A stretch of 64,000 nucleotides of DNA from Pachypanchax playfairii (Eukaryota; Chordata; Actinopteri; Cyprinodontiformes; Aplocheilidae), in contig SSNP01000244.1 in the NCBI GenBank assembly GCA_006937955.1, positions 352,644-416,643 of the forward strand, in the 5' to 3' direction. Each line of letters opens with the position of its first letter. The stretch's first letter is position 1. Under the pieces are notes generated by a model. The model did no database searches. It was not told the origin of the DNA and saw only the letters and a list, made by a program, of their open reading frames with translations. Of the stretch, positions 45,651 through 56,995 are shown in pieces. The translations under genes and the position numbers were made by a program.

Positions 45651-45688
<38 letters not shown>
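45651..45688. repeat. GA microsatellite
   Basis: Nineteen uninterrupted GA units just outside the stop codon of the LINE fragment. Confidence 0.97.
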
Positions 45689-45689
<1 letters not shown>

Positions 45690-45691
<2 letters not shown>

Positions 45692-46115
45692 AAAATCCAT
45701 ATAAGCACTTTCTCCAGTGTTTCCACAGTCTAGAATTAAATCGAACACTGCTTCTTTCAGGCATAGTTAAAGCCAAGACAATATTGTTCTCAGAGTTCTC
45801 CAATCTCAAAATAAATTTATATGCGAGATTTCTTATGACAGCATGTAAAGTGGGAACAGCATTCTGCACAAACAACTGAGAGGCACTCGTCCATCGAGGG
45901 ACCTTCAAAAGAATTCGCAGTGCATCATTATATGCTACTTGCAGTTTTTTAAATTTACCTTTACTGTAACTGCACCACAGGTGGGCAGTATACAGTGGTG
46001 TACAGTAAGCTTTAAATAATGCAACTTTAACCTCATATGAACACATACTAAATTTGCGTGCCAGCATATTTGCTTGTGCATACAATTTAGAATACTGTCT
46101 CTGTCTGTATGTCAA
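45690..46115 (-). pseudogene. LINE reverse transcriptase C-terminal fragment
   Basis: The 141 codons contain YAQANMLARKFSMCSYEVK, then AYCTPLYTAHLWCSY, LQVAYNDALRILLKVPRW and IRNLAYKFILRL. This order (short thumb helix, CTPLYT, AYND-RxLL) is characteristic of the region after the reverse transcriptase domain in L2/CR1-type LINEs. The frame is intact to its stop, unusual for an old copy, but the full protein would be several times longer. No YADD box is present. Confidence 0.78.
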
Positions 46116-46120
46116 GACTG

Positions 46121-46765
46121 GTCAGTGTAAAAGAAACAAAAACAAAGATAAATGTTCCATAAAGAGCAAATCTATTACATTTTATTAAACATATCACAGC
46201 ACTTCAAAATAATAGCTAAATTCCATTTTTAACACCTGAACCTCCAAAACCCTAACCCAAGTTATGAACAAGAACAAAAAATTAGGATGTTAAAACAGAT
46301 TCTATTTTTCTATTTCTACTTTCCACACACATCCCCCCTGCTCCGACTCTACCAGCGCGCCCTCACCAACAACCCCCAACCCCACCCTCCGACGCACCTC
46401 AACCACGCTCTCAAGGTTGACATGTATACAAGCAGCTGTGATTCCACAACAACCAGCAGCAAAAAGTAAGAAACCACCACATCCTTCCAACTGAGCAGCT
46501 GCAAGCAATGGGGCGTTCAAACGCACTTAGGAAAACTTAACGCTAAACACAAAGACCTTCAGAAATTCCCAAAAATTGAACAAATACAAGAGAAACTAAA
46601 TAAACAAGGATCAACATCAGAATGAGCTCCCAAACAGAAAAATGAGGGAGGGGAGGGGGTGAGTGGCTGACAACCGATGGTTTTATTTTCTACATGAACC
46701 GTGCGACTCCGATTTGACTACAAGGTCTAATTCTTACATACTTTACTTTTAACTGAGGTTGTCAT
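46121..46765. other. Non-coding DNA
   Basis: C-rich from 46320 to 46410, which keeps frames open. No gene called. Confidence 0.45.
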
Positions 46766-47028
46766 AAACAGTGGTGCGGTGGGTAGAGCTGTTGCCTTGC
46801 AGCAAGAAGGACCTGGGTTCTATTCCAGGCTGGGGTCTTTCTACATGGAGTTTGCATGTTCTCCCCGTGCATGTGTGGGTTTTCTCCGGGGAGTCCGGTT
46901 TCCTCCCACAGTCCAAAAACATGCAAGAGGTTAATTGGTGACTCTAAATTGTCCCTAGGTGTGAGTGTGTGAATGGTTGTTTGTCTATGTGTGGCCCTGT
47001 GATGGACTGGAGACCTGTCCAGGGTGTC
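46766..47028 (+). mobile_element. V-SINE-like element
   Basis: tRNA-like head CAGTGGTGCGGTGGGTAGAG with B-box-like GGGTTCTATTCC, then the conserved central domain (GGAGTTTGCATGTTCTCCCC, TTTCTCCGGGGAGTCCGG, TTTCCTCCCACAGTCC) and a tail ending GACCTGTCCAGGGTG. The order matches V-SINEs of fish. It ends before the usual 3' tail. Confidence 0.82.
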
Positions 47029-49308
47029 AAATAATATACAGTACATCATTACTGAAAACCAGAAGAGCCTAAAAAAGAAAAGAGAAAGAAAACACAAATA
47101 CTCTTTTGAAAGTTTTGCTATTTCTGCCATTAGAGTAACGTCAGTCTCTGTTTCTCAACAAACCTGTTTAATAAAAGCACAAAATCATTTTAGGAGCACA
47201 GGTTACTCTGCAGAGCCGATGCTCCACAGTCCATCTGACAAATTCTGCTTTATATCTGATGTTGGTTTGACTGATTTGGCACGCAGCTCCCCTCCTAATG
47301 ATGATGTTTTACAATTAGCTGTGAAAACTGTGCAAATGTTTTCCCTCGTATTGGCAACTGTTCTCCTTGGCAAAGTGCACTATGTTTTTAGAAGAGCGCC
47401 TGTTCTTGGCCAAATCAACATTTATGATAGACTATCCCAGATGGGATGTTGCAGATGGTCTCGTGATCCAGCCTCTTGCGGGACAGTTTCAGGAGGACCG
47501 AATGAGTTTCATGTTTTTATCTACATTCTGTGGAGTTCATACAGATTACGTAACCTTGAGTTGTTTCTTTGTTTCCAGTTCTGATTCACCAGTTTTCTGC
47601 TCCATTTCTGTGTAACACATTCATAACTACACCTGCAAAATCATTCTTACCTGTTCAGACGTTTACTGCAGCTGTTATGTTTGCAACGCAGCCTAAATAA
47701 AGTGTTAATCATTTCTGCATGGAGGAGAAACCCTCCCATCCCTCTCACCCATCTCACAATTAATCTACTTCCATGCACAGAGGGGTTAACATCGTGGGAC
47801 GACATATTATCCACCAACCATCCAAGAGTCCGTGTACGTGCCTTGCCATGTCGGCTTCACATGGATTGATCGATTACTTTGTTTATCAGTCATAAAACTA
47901 TTTACAATCAATCTTTCTGTCCTTTTTTTTTAGCTTCCATCACGTCTTCTTCCTGCAGTAATTTTGAATATGGATGATTATACATTCATTAATGCATGGG
48001 TAGTTATGCGTTTGTCAAATGATCCATGTGCGACTGAGAGGCAGTGACACAGATTACTGCACAGATGCCCATTGAGGAATCTTTTAATTAACGGGATGGT
48101 TTATGTCTCAGCGAAGGCCTCTTTGTGCCAGGGAACGCAACGGAGGCTCGGAGTGAAGAATGAAGATGGAGGAGAAGTAGAGGAAGGAAGGAGGAGGTGA
48201 CCCAAATCTCTGGGGAACCGATTGAAGATGACAGCAATAAAAAATAAAAATTTGCGACCTTACACGTAAGCTGCAACAGGATCTGTTCGTAGAACATCAA
48301 GTGTGACCCTGCAGGGTGCATATGCCAGGTTTTCACTCAACTTTAAGAACAGACTCCGGGTTTCAGGCTGTTGCATAATCTGCTACAGCACTAAACAGGA
48401 GAAAAGATGTTGTTTTTACCTGTGCATTTCAGCTCTTTGCGTTTTCAAAGACCATATGCTCGGGTAGCTTTTCATTTTTTTTTTCTTTTCAGGCCAGCCT
48501 GCCTGTAGAATTCTGCATCCATCCTCCTGTTGCCTGAACCTCCTCTGGCATTAAATAATACATCCAGACATGCTGTCAGAGATCACTTGACCCTGAAACT
48601 ATTGGATTTTGCATTAAAATCCCCGGCACCACAGATGAGTGTAGAGTTCTTGCAGACAGTTCTTGCTAATCCATGCTCAGACCTTGCCTGAGGGCACTCA
48701 TGGTGGTGAGGCCAATGTGGCTGGAGTTGTGGTACATATGTCCATCCAATTACTGAACTTTAGGGTTTTGGTTGCACAAATGAGGGACGAGCCTCCTCCA
48801 CCACCAGAAGAAAAACAAAATACTCAGGGAATGTGCTTTGACTACTTTTTTTTTTTAATTGGTCTCTGACTTAAAATGTATTACTGACCAGCTGTATCTC
48901 TTTAATGACTAGAAACATATTCATAGTCCAGTTTGTGATTATTTGGATATTATATTTTACTGACAGTCTTAGCCTCTGAAGAGAATCTCATAATTACTGA
49001 GATTATAAAAACCTTGATTGATTAATAAATGGTGTTGTACCAGTGGAGGGTCGTCGGGCCTTCAAGGCCTTCTCTGCAGGTCTAAAACTGAATCACAGAC
49101 TGATGTACTGATGTTAATTATATTTTATCCATGAGTACTTATTAAATAATTCAAAATAGTCGGTCAACTTCCTTTCATAGCTTTTCCCCTTGCCGAGTTG
49201 CTTCCAGACATGTATTTTCATATAATAGTATTTAATCAATCGCATTTCACCCATCACTTGTTGCCAGGCAGGATCAAGTTCCAAGAACTCTGCCTGGTAA
49301 ATAAGTAA
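47029..49308. other. Non-coding DNA with one long chance-level ORF
   Basis: A + strand frame runs 186 codons (47024-47584) and a second overlaps it in another frame (47367-47615). About one frame of this length is expected by chance in 64 kb. No motif recognised. TTTTCTTTTCAG at 48480-48491 is a strong acceptor followed by 14 codons and a stop. Confidence 0.4.
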
Positions 49309-49309
49309 A

Positions 49310-49576
49310 TGGTAAATGGCGTGTACTTGTATAGCGCTTTACTCAGGTCCTACGACCCCCAAAGCGCTTCACACTACAGTCTGTCATTCACCCATTCACA
49401 CACACACTCACACATTTGGTGGTGATGAAATACACATGTTGTAACCACAGCTGTCCTGGGACACACACTGACAGAGGTGAAGCTGCCAGACACCACTGGA
49501 CCCTCTGACCACCACCAAACAGGCAAGGTGGGTTAAGTGTCTTGCCCAAGGACACAACGGCCAGGCGATCTTTCTC
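49310..49576 (-). mobile_element. SINE-A, truncated by an N1 insertion
   Basis: Tail GGTAAATGGCGTGTACTTGT through CAAGGACACAACGGCCAGGC and GATCTTTCTCT. The head that should follow is missing on the far side of the N1 copy, so part was deleted. Confidence 0.82.
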
Positions 49577-49580
49577 TAAA

Positions 49581-50144
49581 AGACGCCAATTCACATAAAT
49601 TTCATGACTTTGTGGGAATTTCTGAAGTATTAACCTGTAATATGAAACATGTTATATCTAAAACACGTTAGGAAACACTGATTAACAGACCTTTCAATCT
49701 GTCTGCCTGAAGATTTGTCCGGCTTCGACTGCAACTCATTAATATTAATAGTTCGAATTTGCTGGACTCAGATTGGCTAACAAACTAGCCTTTGAGAGCA
49801 AGGTATACTATTTCCTGCCCCGCTGCGCATGGTAACAGCGCACGTCGTGTCTTCCTGTTTGCTACATCTTATGCTAAAAGCTTTTAGCCAGCAGCCTGCT
49901 AGGCGTGGTTTCAACTGCGGGAGCTGCCGAATACTAACAAACAAAGAAGTTGTGACGACACAAGTACAGGCCGTTCGGACTCGGGAGAACTCAGGTTTTA
50001 TCACCACCTGCGTAGTTTGAGAGATAAAAACTGAAAGAGAACTTGTTGACCTGTTTTCACACCCACTATGAAGGTAAGAACACCTGTGGAGCTAAAATAT
50101 TCAACAGAAACCTCAGAAAAACAGTTTTTAATGAAATGGTCTCT
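49581..50144 (-). mobile_element. N1 TTAA-type element, copy 8
   Basis: Starts AGACGCCAATTCAC after TAAA and ends AATGGTCTCT before TATAA. Both outer TTAA sites are altered, the only full-length copy where this is so. Interior as in other N1 copies. Confidence 0.85.
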
Positions 50145-50332
50145 TATAAAAGGCCTTCACAATCAGTTCCACAGGTTCATCTAACAGAAAATAAGTGCTT
50201 ATTTAATGTGTTTATTGCACCTTTTAGTCCCGCCCTTCTGTGTCCGTGATACGATAGCCATTTATTCGTGCACGCGGGCCGACCTTTATTACGATGGTCA
50301 CTTCATAGGTAAGTTACATACAATTTATTTAA

Positions 50333-50597
50333 GGTGGTTGCTGCTCCATGATTCACGTGTCTTTGTAAAGTTGTAAACAACCCGTAAACGGTAGTTCATT
50401 AGTATACATATGTGTGCACGCTTGGTTGATTGAGAGGCTAATGTTGGGCGGCGCTCAGTGAAAACTAAATGTGCCCCTACTGGACAGAGGGGGGCTTTGA
50501 GAAAGAAAAAAACATGACGTTTTTCTTATATTATATTACAGAACCGGGTCAGTCTGTCACTTTTATGGAATTTCAAAAAAATCATACTGTACATCGG
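50333..50597 (-). mobile_element. N2 TTAA-bounded repeat, copy B
   Basis: Between TTAA 50329-50332 and TTAA 50598-50601. Matches 14771-15084 in reverse (TGATTCACGTGTCTTTG, GAACCGGGTCAGTCTGTCAC) but lacks about 30 bases at the far end, so that TTAA may be coincidental. Confidence 0.6.
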
Positions 50598-50812
50598 TTA
50601 AAAGGTTGGGAAATTCAAAATTCTGATGTGCACGGATAATCTGTATGACTTTTTTTTTTAGGAAATAAAGGAAGTTAGATTTTGTGCACAAAAAATCAGA
50701 ATTTTTGGTAATATGTTGTTATTTTCCTAAATAAAATTGCAGTTTTATAAGGTTATTATTGATGGGATTTGTTTTTTGCGTGTGGCTAATGTTGATAAGC
50801 TGTGGTGGCCAT

Positions 50813-51200
50813 TTTGTAAACCTGCCCTGCAAGATGGATTCTTGTGAGATTTGGAGTTTTACAAACCCACAAAAATCCATCTTGAACTGCTCCAACTAAA
50901 CCATCTGCCTCGGTCAAAAAATGTTTGGACCAGTCATGTGCTAGCATTGTGCTTTGGGGCGGGCGTTCAGATATGATTGGCAACAGACAGGCAAAGCAAG
51001 ACAAACATGGCGGCACAGGTGGATGTACTCATAAAGCGGCTATTGAATCTGTTTTAGGAGAACTAGAGATAATTTCTTCATTGAAAATGAGCAAAGGTAA
51101 GAACTTTGTGCATTTCTTGGTGGTAACAATGTGTATGCTTTACTCCCAACTGGATTTGCAAGAGCTTGATTTACTGTGATTGGCTAAAGACAATCAAGTT
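50813..51200 (+). mobile_element. N6 element with first-exon-like frame
   Basis: Matches the right part of 32111-32560 (CTAGCATTGTGCTTTGGGG, GGCGTTCAGATATGATTGGC, TTTACTGTGATTGGCTAAAG). An ATG at 51007 (AACATGGCGGCACAG) is followed, with one frame change, by a peptide IESVLGELEIISSLKMSKG ending at AAAG|GTAAGA. The relative at 32.4 kb keeps IKSLLGELEM. It is likely a decayed transposase exon. Outer limits are approximate. Confidence 0.5.
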
Positions 51201-53688
51201 AGGTGGACTCTTGCTGGCGCGTCCTCAAATTAGCACAAAATATTATATCAGCTGTCCCTCCCTTATTCAGCTGGAGCGTAGCACCGACTAAACACTAGGC
51301 TACACAGAGATCTGGAAGACCCAGGTTAGCCATCTTGAATTGTAAAGTTAAACGTTTCAATAAAGTCTGTCCAGTAGTTTATTTTGCTAACACTCAGTTA
51401 TTACGTATGTGTCTTTTGCCCTTCAGCAGCAGGTGATAAAAAGCTAGAGATAGAGACTCTAAATGTGTGTGCATGAGTGTGTATGTTTTAGAAAGAATTA
51501 GGTAACATGAGTTCATCAAGTTTGCTGTTATTTTTTCCCTCCTAGGCTGATGTGCTGGAATTAATCTTTGTGAAGAACTGTGTCTCTCACACTCTAAACT
51601 CTTAACTATTTGTAATCCAACACAAAAACATTTAGAGTTGTTTTTTTCCTTCTGTGATTATCTTTTAAAAGTGTGAATTAAGGTAAATATAATCTAGATG
51701 CCCATGTAGTGCTGCTGTTACTGCTGCTATAGATGATGATGTAGGATTGTAACTGCTGCTGCTGATGCTGTCGTGGGTTGTTGATGTTTGTCTCTCACGC
51801 AATTGCCCTGCAATCCCTGTTTGTAGCAGCTCCGTTTCACACGCTTCGCCTGCCTTCACAGCTTTTTTTCCCTTTCGTCTCCTTATTGGTGTCATGTCAT
51901 CAGGAAGAAAGACAAGAGGAAACTGACAGAGATGAAAACAGAAACAAGGCAGAGAGGCAAAGGAGAAGAAGAACTGCATGTTTGAAGAGAATCAGCTTGT
52001 GTAGTTTCTCTCAGTGATAGAAAAAAAAATAATGAAGCCGAACAGACTGATGTTCTTCTGGCGGCTGACAAGCTGGTAATTAAAATCGTGAAGCAACTCC
52101 TGTGAGGGGTTTGGAAGAAAGATCTGAGCACAATTCAGAGCAACAAATGTTATTAGAACATATGGAATATGTAGTGTGCATGGCTGCCTCTGAGGCGGGG
52201 TTTTTTTGTGTTTTTACCCTCCTCATCTTTTATGCTTTCAGATTTATTCACAGCTAATTGGTGAAGGCTATTCTTCCATGCTGAGCTTTTAAAATTTCGG
52301 ATTTGAAAAATAAAATAAAAAAATCCCACAAGCTCTATTTTTGCTTCTCAGACTCCCCGTTTAAGTGAGATCTGTCTGGTTGCTATTTACCGCTCGGACC
52401 TCTAACTTGTGTCAGCCTAAAGTATACTGCAAGATTCTTGTTTTTGGGGGAGAATGGTGGCAGCTGCAGAGGCCCAAGGCTTAGCCGATCAGTAAGACAT
52501 GAAGTCCTCACACCAGCGAGATTTTAACCCCAGCTTAAATGCTTCGGGGTGGATTTGGACTAATATCACATGAAATTGCTTCCTCAAAGTCTTCTTATCT
52601 CGACACGAAAGAAAATCTCAAAATGGTTTTGCAAGTGGTTTTACCACTAAAAAAACTAGCAATCGTGCTTAGCGCTTTTAAAGTACATGCTTATGTATTT
52701 TCTTTTATTGGGGCAAAGGGTCAAGGGCTTAAAGATTTGTCTCTTTTAGTAGTTTTTTAAATGCTGCTGTAGCTGTGTTATCTTCCTTTAACAGCCAGAC
52801 CACTGCTCATTCTTAAATATGAACATTTTTTTAGGAGATGAATACTGATGGGCATTGCAGCTTGAACATAGACACACACACAAACAAACACACATGGATA
52901 TGGAGGTTCAGCCTGAGCATGACAGAAACTAAGCACAACTCAAAAAGACCCTAAAAAAGGATGATGGGACTCATTTCCCATTTGGGGGACTTAAACTACA
53001 AATAATCGGAGAAACTGTCGCCCTAAGCCGATGGTTGTTTGTTCACCTGAAATATGAGACTTCAGCAATAGTTATAGTCAATGTCATGATTTCTACATGC
53101 TTGACAGACCCTTTTCCCAAAGGGTGCCAGACATGCTCCCATGCACACACAATCCAAGTGATGAAATCCAGAAACGTGCTCATGCAACTTCCACTAGGGA
53201 TTCCTTTGCTCTGATTGCAGGTGTGAAGGTTGTACTGCATTCACAACATCACAGTCTCTGTAATCAACACGATGATTGGCCTCTGGGGTAAATACAGATC
53301 ATCCTAACAAGTTATTTTTTCCAACAAATTTAATATACTTAAGGTTATAAAGGATGTTGTGTGCACTAAAAGCAGTGCACTTCTTGGAAATCTGGTTTTA
53401 AATATGACATTTTAAACTACTGCTTGTTAAGACTTTGTATCCAATCAATGCTCTCTAAGAGAGGTCAGTGGACTGACTGACTATCCAGGTCTTATGTAGT
53501 CCATTGACCATGGACACCAGCGTTTTCACTGGCTTTTTCACAGCTGATCACACCTCATATGAATTTGTATGACCAAATTTTTACAATTACACTATTTACG
53601 AAAGGTTAGCATTTGGCTTTTGAGTAAAATTGATAAAAAATGTAAAAAGTTTCTACTACAGAGATGTTATATCATGAAAGTAGGGCAT
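51201..53688. other. Non-coding DNA
   Basis: CTG-rich short repeat at 51710-51780 and a charged low-complexity frame at 51900-52017. No gene or transposon delimited. Confidence 0.4.
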
Positions 53689-53692
53689 TTAA

Positions 53693-54851
53693 AGGGACTC
53701 TAAGCAAGTTTAAATACAAATAAATTTATAGAACTATAAAATTTCTTCCTCATACATGCTCCAACAATGTCCTGGTCACTAGAAAGAGCCCAGGCATCTT
53801 CACCGTTGTTGACTCTATATGTATGTAAAATCATTTTATTAGTTATTAATGGAGCTTGTTCGGGTCGAACGCACACCGTACTTTCCAGAGGTACTTGAAT
53901 GCATCATGAAGTCATGTGTGTTCACGCTTAGGCGTAGCGTTTGCTATCGCTAGCTAAAAGCTGCAGAGAGAGGTGCGTTTGAAGCATGGATCCTACCGAG
54001 AACATGAGACACACTCCAGCCCAGAACCCAAACCAAGAGTTTTTTCCAGCGTGACAAAAAGGGTGAAACTTGAGTCGGATCAACAGAGTTTCGGCATTTG
54101 AGAAGTGGAAAATACTGAGAGAATGTCGGTATGAGAAAAGACCTGCAGTCGGCGTCAGTTTTGCTTGAAAGGTAAGAAATTATTACTAAATATGTGGGGA
54201 ACAGAGTTGTGTCAGGTTCTGTGAGCGACTGTACTAAGTGAGTCATCTTCTCAGGAAGAAGATCTTTGGCTAGAACGCTGGAACACCTGCTCGTTAAGAT
54301 GCTCGTTAAGATGCTTGTTAAGATGCTCGTTAAGCTGCGTGGGTGGAGAAGAAGCAGGCGCACCTGTTGGATTACACTAGTAGCTTCTGTGCGTCTCCTC
54401 AGACTTTCCCTAGCTCTGTTAAACCTGGAGTCATCTGAACCTGTCTCTCTGCCTGCTCATTGCCTTGAGTTTGATCATTGTTGGAAATAATGTCAGTTTT
54501 AACAACTTTAAATCTGAGTCCAGCCTGAGTTCTGCATGTGAGTCAAACACTCTGGTCCCATAAAAAGTTGATGCTTCCAGGAGTTTCCACATATTTCCCG
54601 TAGTAGAAACATTTTTAAGCTGTCTGACGTGCTCACAGCTGATTTGTTTTAAATATCATAACATCACATTTATTATCTCAGTCCAAGTCATGCCGGCAAA
54701 TCTGTAAATTGTTGAATACAGGACTGACTCATCTGCGAGTGCACATAAAGCATGCATGCGCTCCTCATGCACAAAGTTAACGCTGCTGTTACACGTTTGG
54801 CCTGACGGGGCAATCGCGAGCCCAAAAATTTCTAACTTCTTTACAGTTGCT
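53693..54851 (+). mobile_element. N4 TTAA-type element
   Basis: Left end AGGGACTCTAAGCAAGTT and right end in reverse AGCAACTGTAAAGAAGTT agree at about 13 of 18 positions. TTAA lies outside both (53689-53692 and 54852-54855). It has an ATG at 53985 and, at 54171, GAAAG|GTAAGA, a likely donor; the frame between them is broken. KDLQSASVLLE-type sequence just before the donor suggests a decayed transposase exon. A 12-bp tandem repeat lies inside. Confidence 0.65.
54289..54336. repeat. 12-bp tandem repeat, four units
   Basis: Units of GCTCGTTAAGAT with one or two changes. On the minus strand they give the repeated LTSI in a 137-codon frame (53950-54363), which is otherwise not credible. Confidence 0.95.
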
Positions 54852-54855
54852 TTAA

Positions 54856-55166
54856 GAAGAAAAATGTAAGCATCAAATGTAGGCTGGGCCTGTTTGCAGA
54901 GCTAATAGCGCTGGCTAACAACAAAATACCAGTATAGAAGATCCCAATTCTATCCTGCCAAGCTGCTGCAGGGTAAACTACCTTCTCAAAACGATACAGA
55001 TCAGAGCTGCTCGTCTCGTCTACAGATGGTTCATCCATTTTCACATGTCCCTCTCTGGCAGTGTGATATGTCAATCATCACCCCCGCTGGTCCACCAGCC
55101 ATGCCTCTTTATTCATGCATCTTTTAAATTCCAGACTGTATCCGGGGAGGGGCGGTGAGTTTTCCT
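54856..55166 (-). mobile_element. N5 TTAA-type element, copy A, truncated
   Basis: In reverse it starts AGGAAAACTCACCGCCCC next to TTAA (55167-55170) and aligns with the first third of 55955-56995. It ends at TTAA 54852-54855, which it shares with N4. The far half is missing. Confidence 0.68.
54982..55038 (-). pseudogene. Orphan first exon in N5
   Basis: Reads MDEPSVDETSSSDLYRFEK and then GAGAAG|GTAGTT, a usable donor. An acidic, serine-rich start is common for transposase N-termini but not diagnostic. In copy B the same place has a stop after three codons, so it is not under constraint there. Confidence 0.4.
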
Positions 55167-55170
55167 TTAA

Positions 55171-55694
55171 TGAAGGAAAACAAAATGCTGACATAGCAAC
55201 GTAAACAGCTTATAGAGAAAAAACAATCATATGAAGCACAGGAAACACAGAACACAAAGGGAAGTGAAGCCTGACAGTAGAACCTGACAATGAGTAGGAC
55301 AAACCAAAGAGTACTCATTCTGGAACATGTGGATTATTAAACAAGGAGCAGCTGAGGAGGAAAGCAAGGGAACTAATTAAATGGCTGACAATCAGGATTG
55401 ACAGAAGGAGCCGACTGAGAAACAGGAAAACCTGAAACAAAAAAATTTCACAGGGAACTGAGTGAATATCTAAACCCCAGTGAAATATAGAAACAAACTG
55501 AAAAGCAAAGAATACAACAAAACAAAACTGAGACTATAAGCACATACAGAACCAGGAACACTGAGGGCAAAAAGAGTAATCATAAACAGTAAAAACATAA
55601 AAAAAACAGAACAAATTAAAACAACCAAATAAAAAAGGCCAAGCTATATAAACTGTATAATCTCTGAAAGCATTGACAAACCACAACTAAAAAA
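55171..55694. other. A-rich non-coding DNA
   Basis: Long A-rich, AAAC-rich stretch. No feature recognised. Confidence 0.5.
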
Positions 55695-55954
55695 TAGGGA
55701 TGCAATGATACCACTTTTTTCAAACTGATATGAGACCGATACTTGGATCAGAGTACTTATACCGAGTACCAATGCCGATACTTCTACCACAGAAAAAAAA
55801 TGCAATGAATTGGAAGACAGGTTTAATTTTCTTCTCTGCTTGTTACAACATTAGATAAAAAGAAAAATATTAATAAAAATGACCACCAAACTAAAATTTA
55901 AAAGTTAAAACTTAACATTTTCTGTGAAATGATTGCAGAGTTTCCACATTTTAA

Positions 55955-56995
55955 AGGAAAACTTATCCCCTCTCCCTGGATACAGTCTGAAATTTCAAAC
56001 AAGCATGAAATAAGGGGTGTGGCTGGCGGACTAAGGGGGAGTGGCAGGCTGGGCTGTGACTGACATGTCACTCTGACACACACGCCAGACAGGGACAGGT
56101 GAAATGGAGGAATAGATGAGTCGAGCAGCTCTGATCCGTATCGTTTTGAGCTGGTGGTTTGCCCGGAAGCGTTTTGGTGGCATAGAATGGGGCTCTGCTC
56201 TACTGTTACATTATTGTTAGCCAACGCTATTAGCTCCAGTAATGTTGTATGACTCTGCAAACAGGTGCAGCTGCGCGCGAACACACTACCGTTTCAAGCC
56301 GATGGTTTGTACTGCAGCGGCTTAAACAGCATAGAATGAGGCCCGTCTCTTTGTGGTATATTGCTGTTGATCAAAGCAAAAGCTAAATTTGGATTAGCTC
56401 GTGTAATATCTGTATCGGGTGCAGCTTCGCACGCGTACGGCTTCTGCACGTTGTTGTGGAAAAATTCCATACGAATGAATCAGGCGAGTGAATTAAAAAG
56501 AACGTCATTGCTTCAACAGAAAATGTTAAAGAGAGATGTCCAAGGTATAAATCAAAGTATCTCAGCATGAAGAGAAAATCATTCAGTAATGTGCTAAAAA
56601 CATGTTTTTACACAATCACAAACACTAAAATGAACTCTAATAACAGCTGTATACACTTCCTGTTCAAACTCACTCACTACTGAGCGGAGGTGTGGCCGAG
56701 ACCAAACTCTTTTATATCCCATAGAGACAGAATCCTGATGTCACGTTTAGAGAAAATAAGGTTTCAGCCAATAGCAATGCCTGATTCAAATCAAGTGCAG
56801 TGTAACATTTTAACCTGAAGAGGGCACTCCACTAACGGTTTTTGATATAAAATGAATAGTTCTATAAAATAGTTCTATAAAAATGTGCTAAAATACCAAA
56901 AACAAGACCCATAAATGTAGACAGGACTATTAAACACTAAACATTTATAGAGTTTATCAGAAAAAAAAATATTTGATTTGGGGGTAAGTTGCACT
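55955..56995 (+). mobile_element. N5 TTAA-type element, copy B, full length
   Basis: Ends AGGAAAACTTATCCCC and, in reverse, AGTGCAACTTACCCCC (12 of 16 alike), with TTAA at 55951-55954 and 56996-56999. The length is 1041 bp. A 128-codon minus-strand frame (55898-56284) crosses its edge and is not a gene. Nested in hAT-D. Confidence 0.8.

Larger units (their letters stand above)
45560..46120 (-). mobile_element. 5'-truncated non-LTR retrotransposon (LINE)
   Basis: On the minus strand, coding sequence (46115 to 45690) is followed by a 3' region containing a GA microsatellite, CTGAAATAAAGATTG and a tail of ATTGA repeats (45560-45580). The protein is the C-terminal end of a reverse transcriptase polyprotein. 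The pentanucleotide tail suits the L2/CR1/Rex1 group. It lacks the reverse transcriptase catalytic core and endonuclease, so it is dead on arrival. Confidence 0.8.

Noticed and set aside
53950..54363. 137-codon minus-strand frame with LTSI repeats as a protein
   Set aside because: The repeats come from a 12-bp tandem array within transposon N4, and the other strand carries the element's own exon-like signals.
55898..56284. 128-codon minus-strand frame as a gene
   Set aside because: It spans the border between hAT-D and the nested N5 element, so it was created by the insertion.
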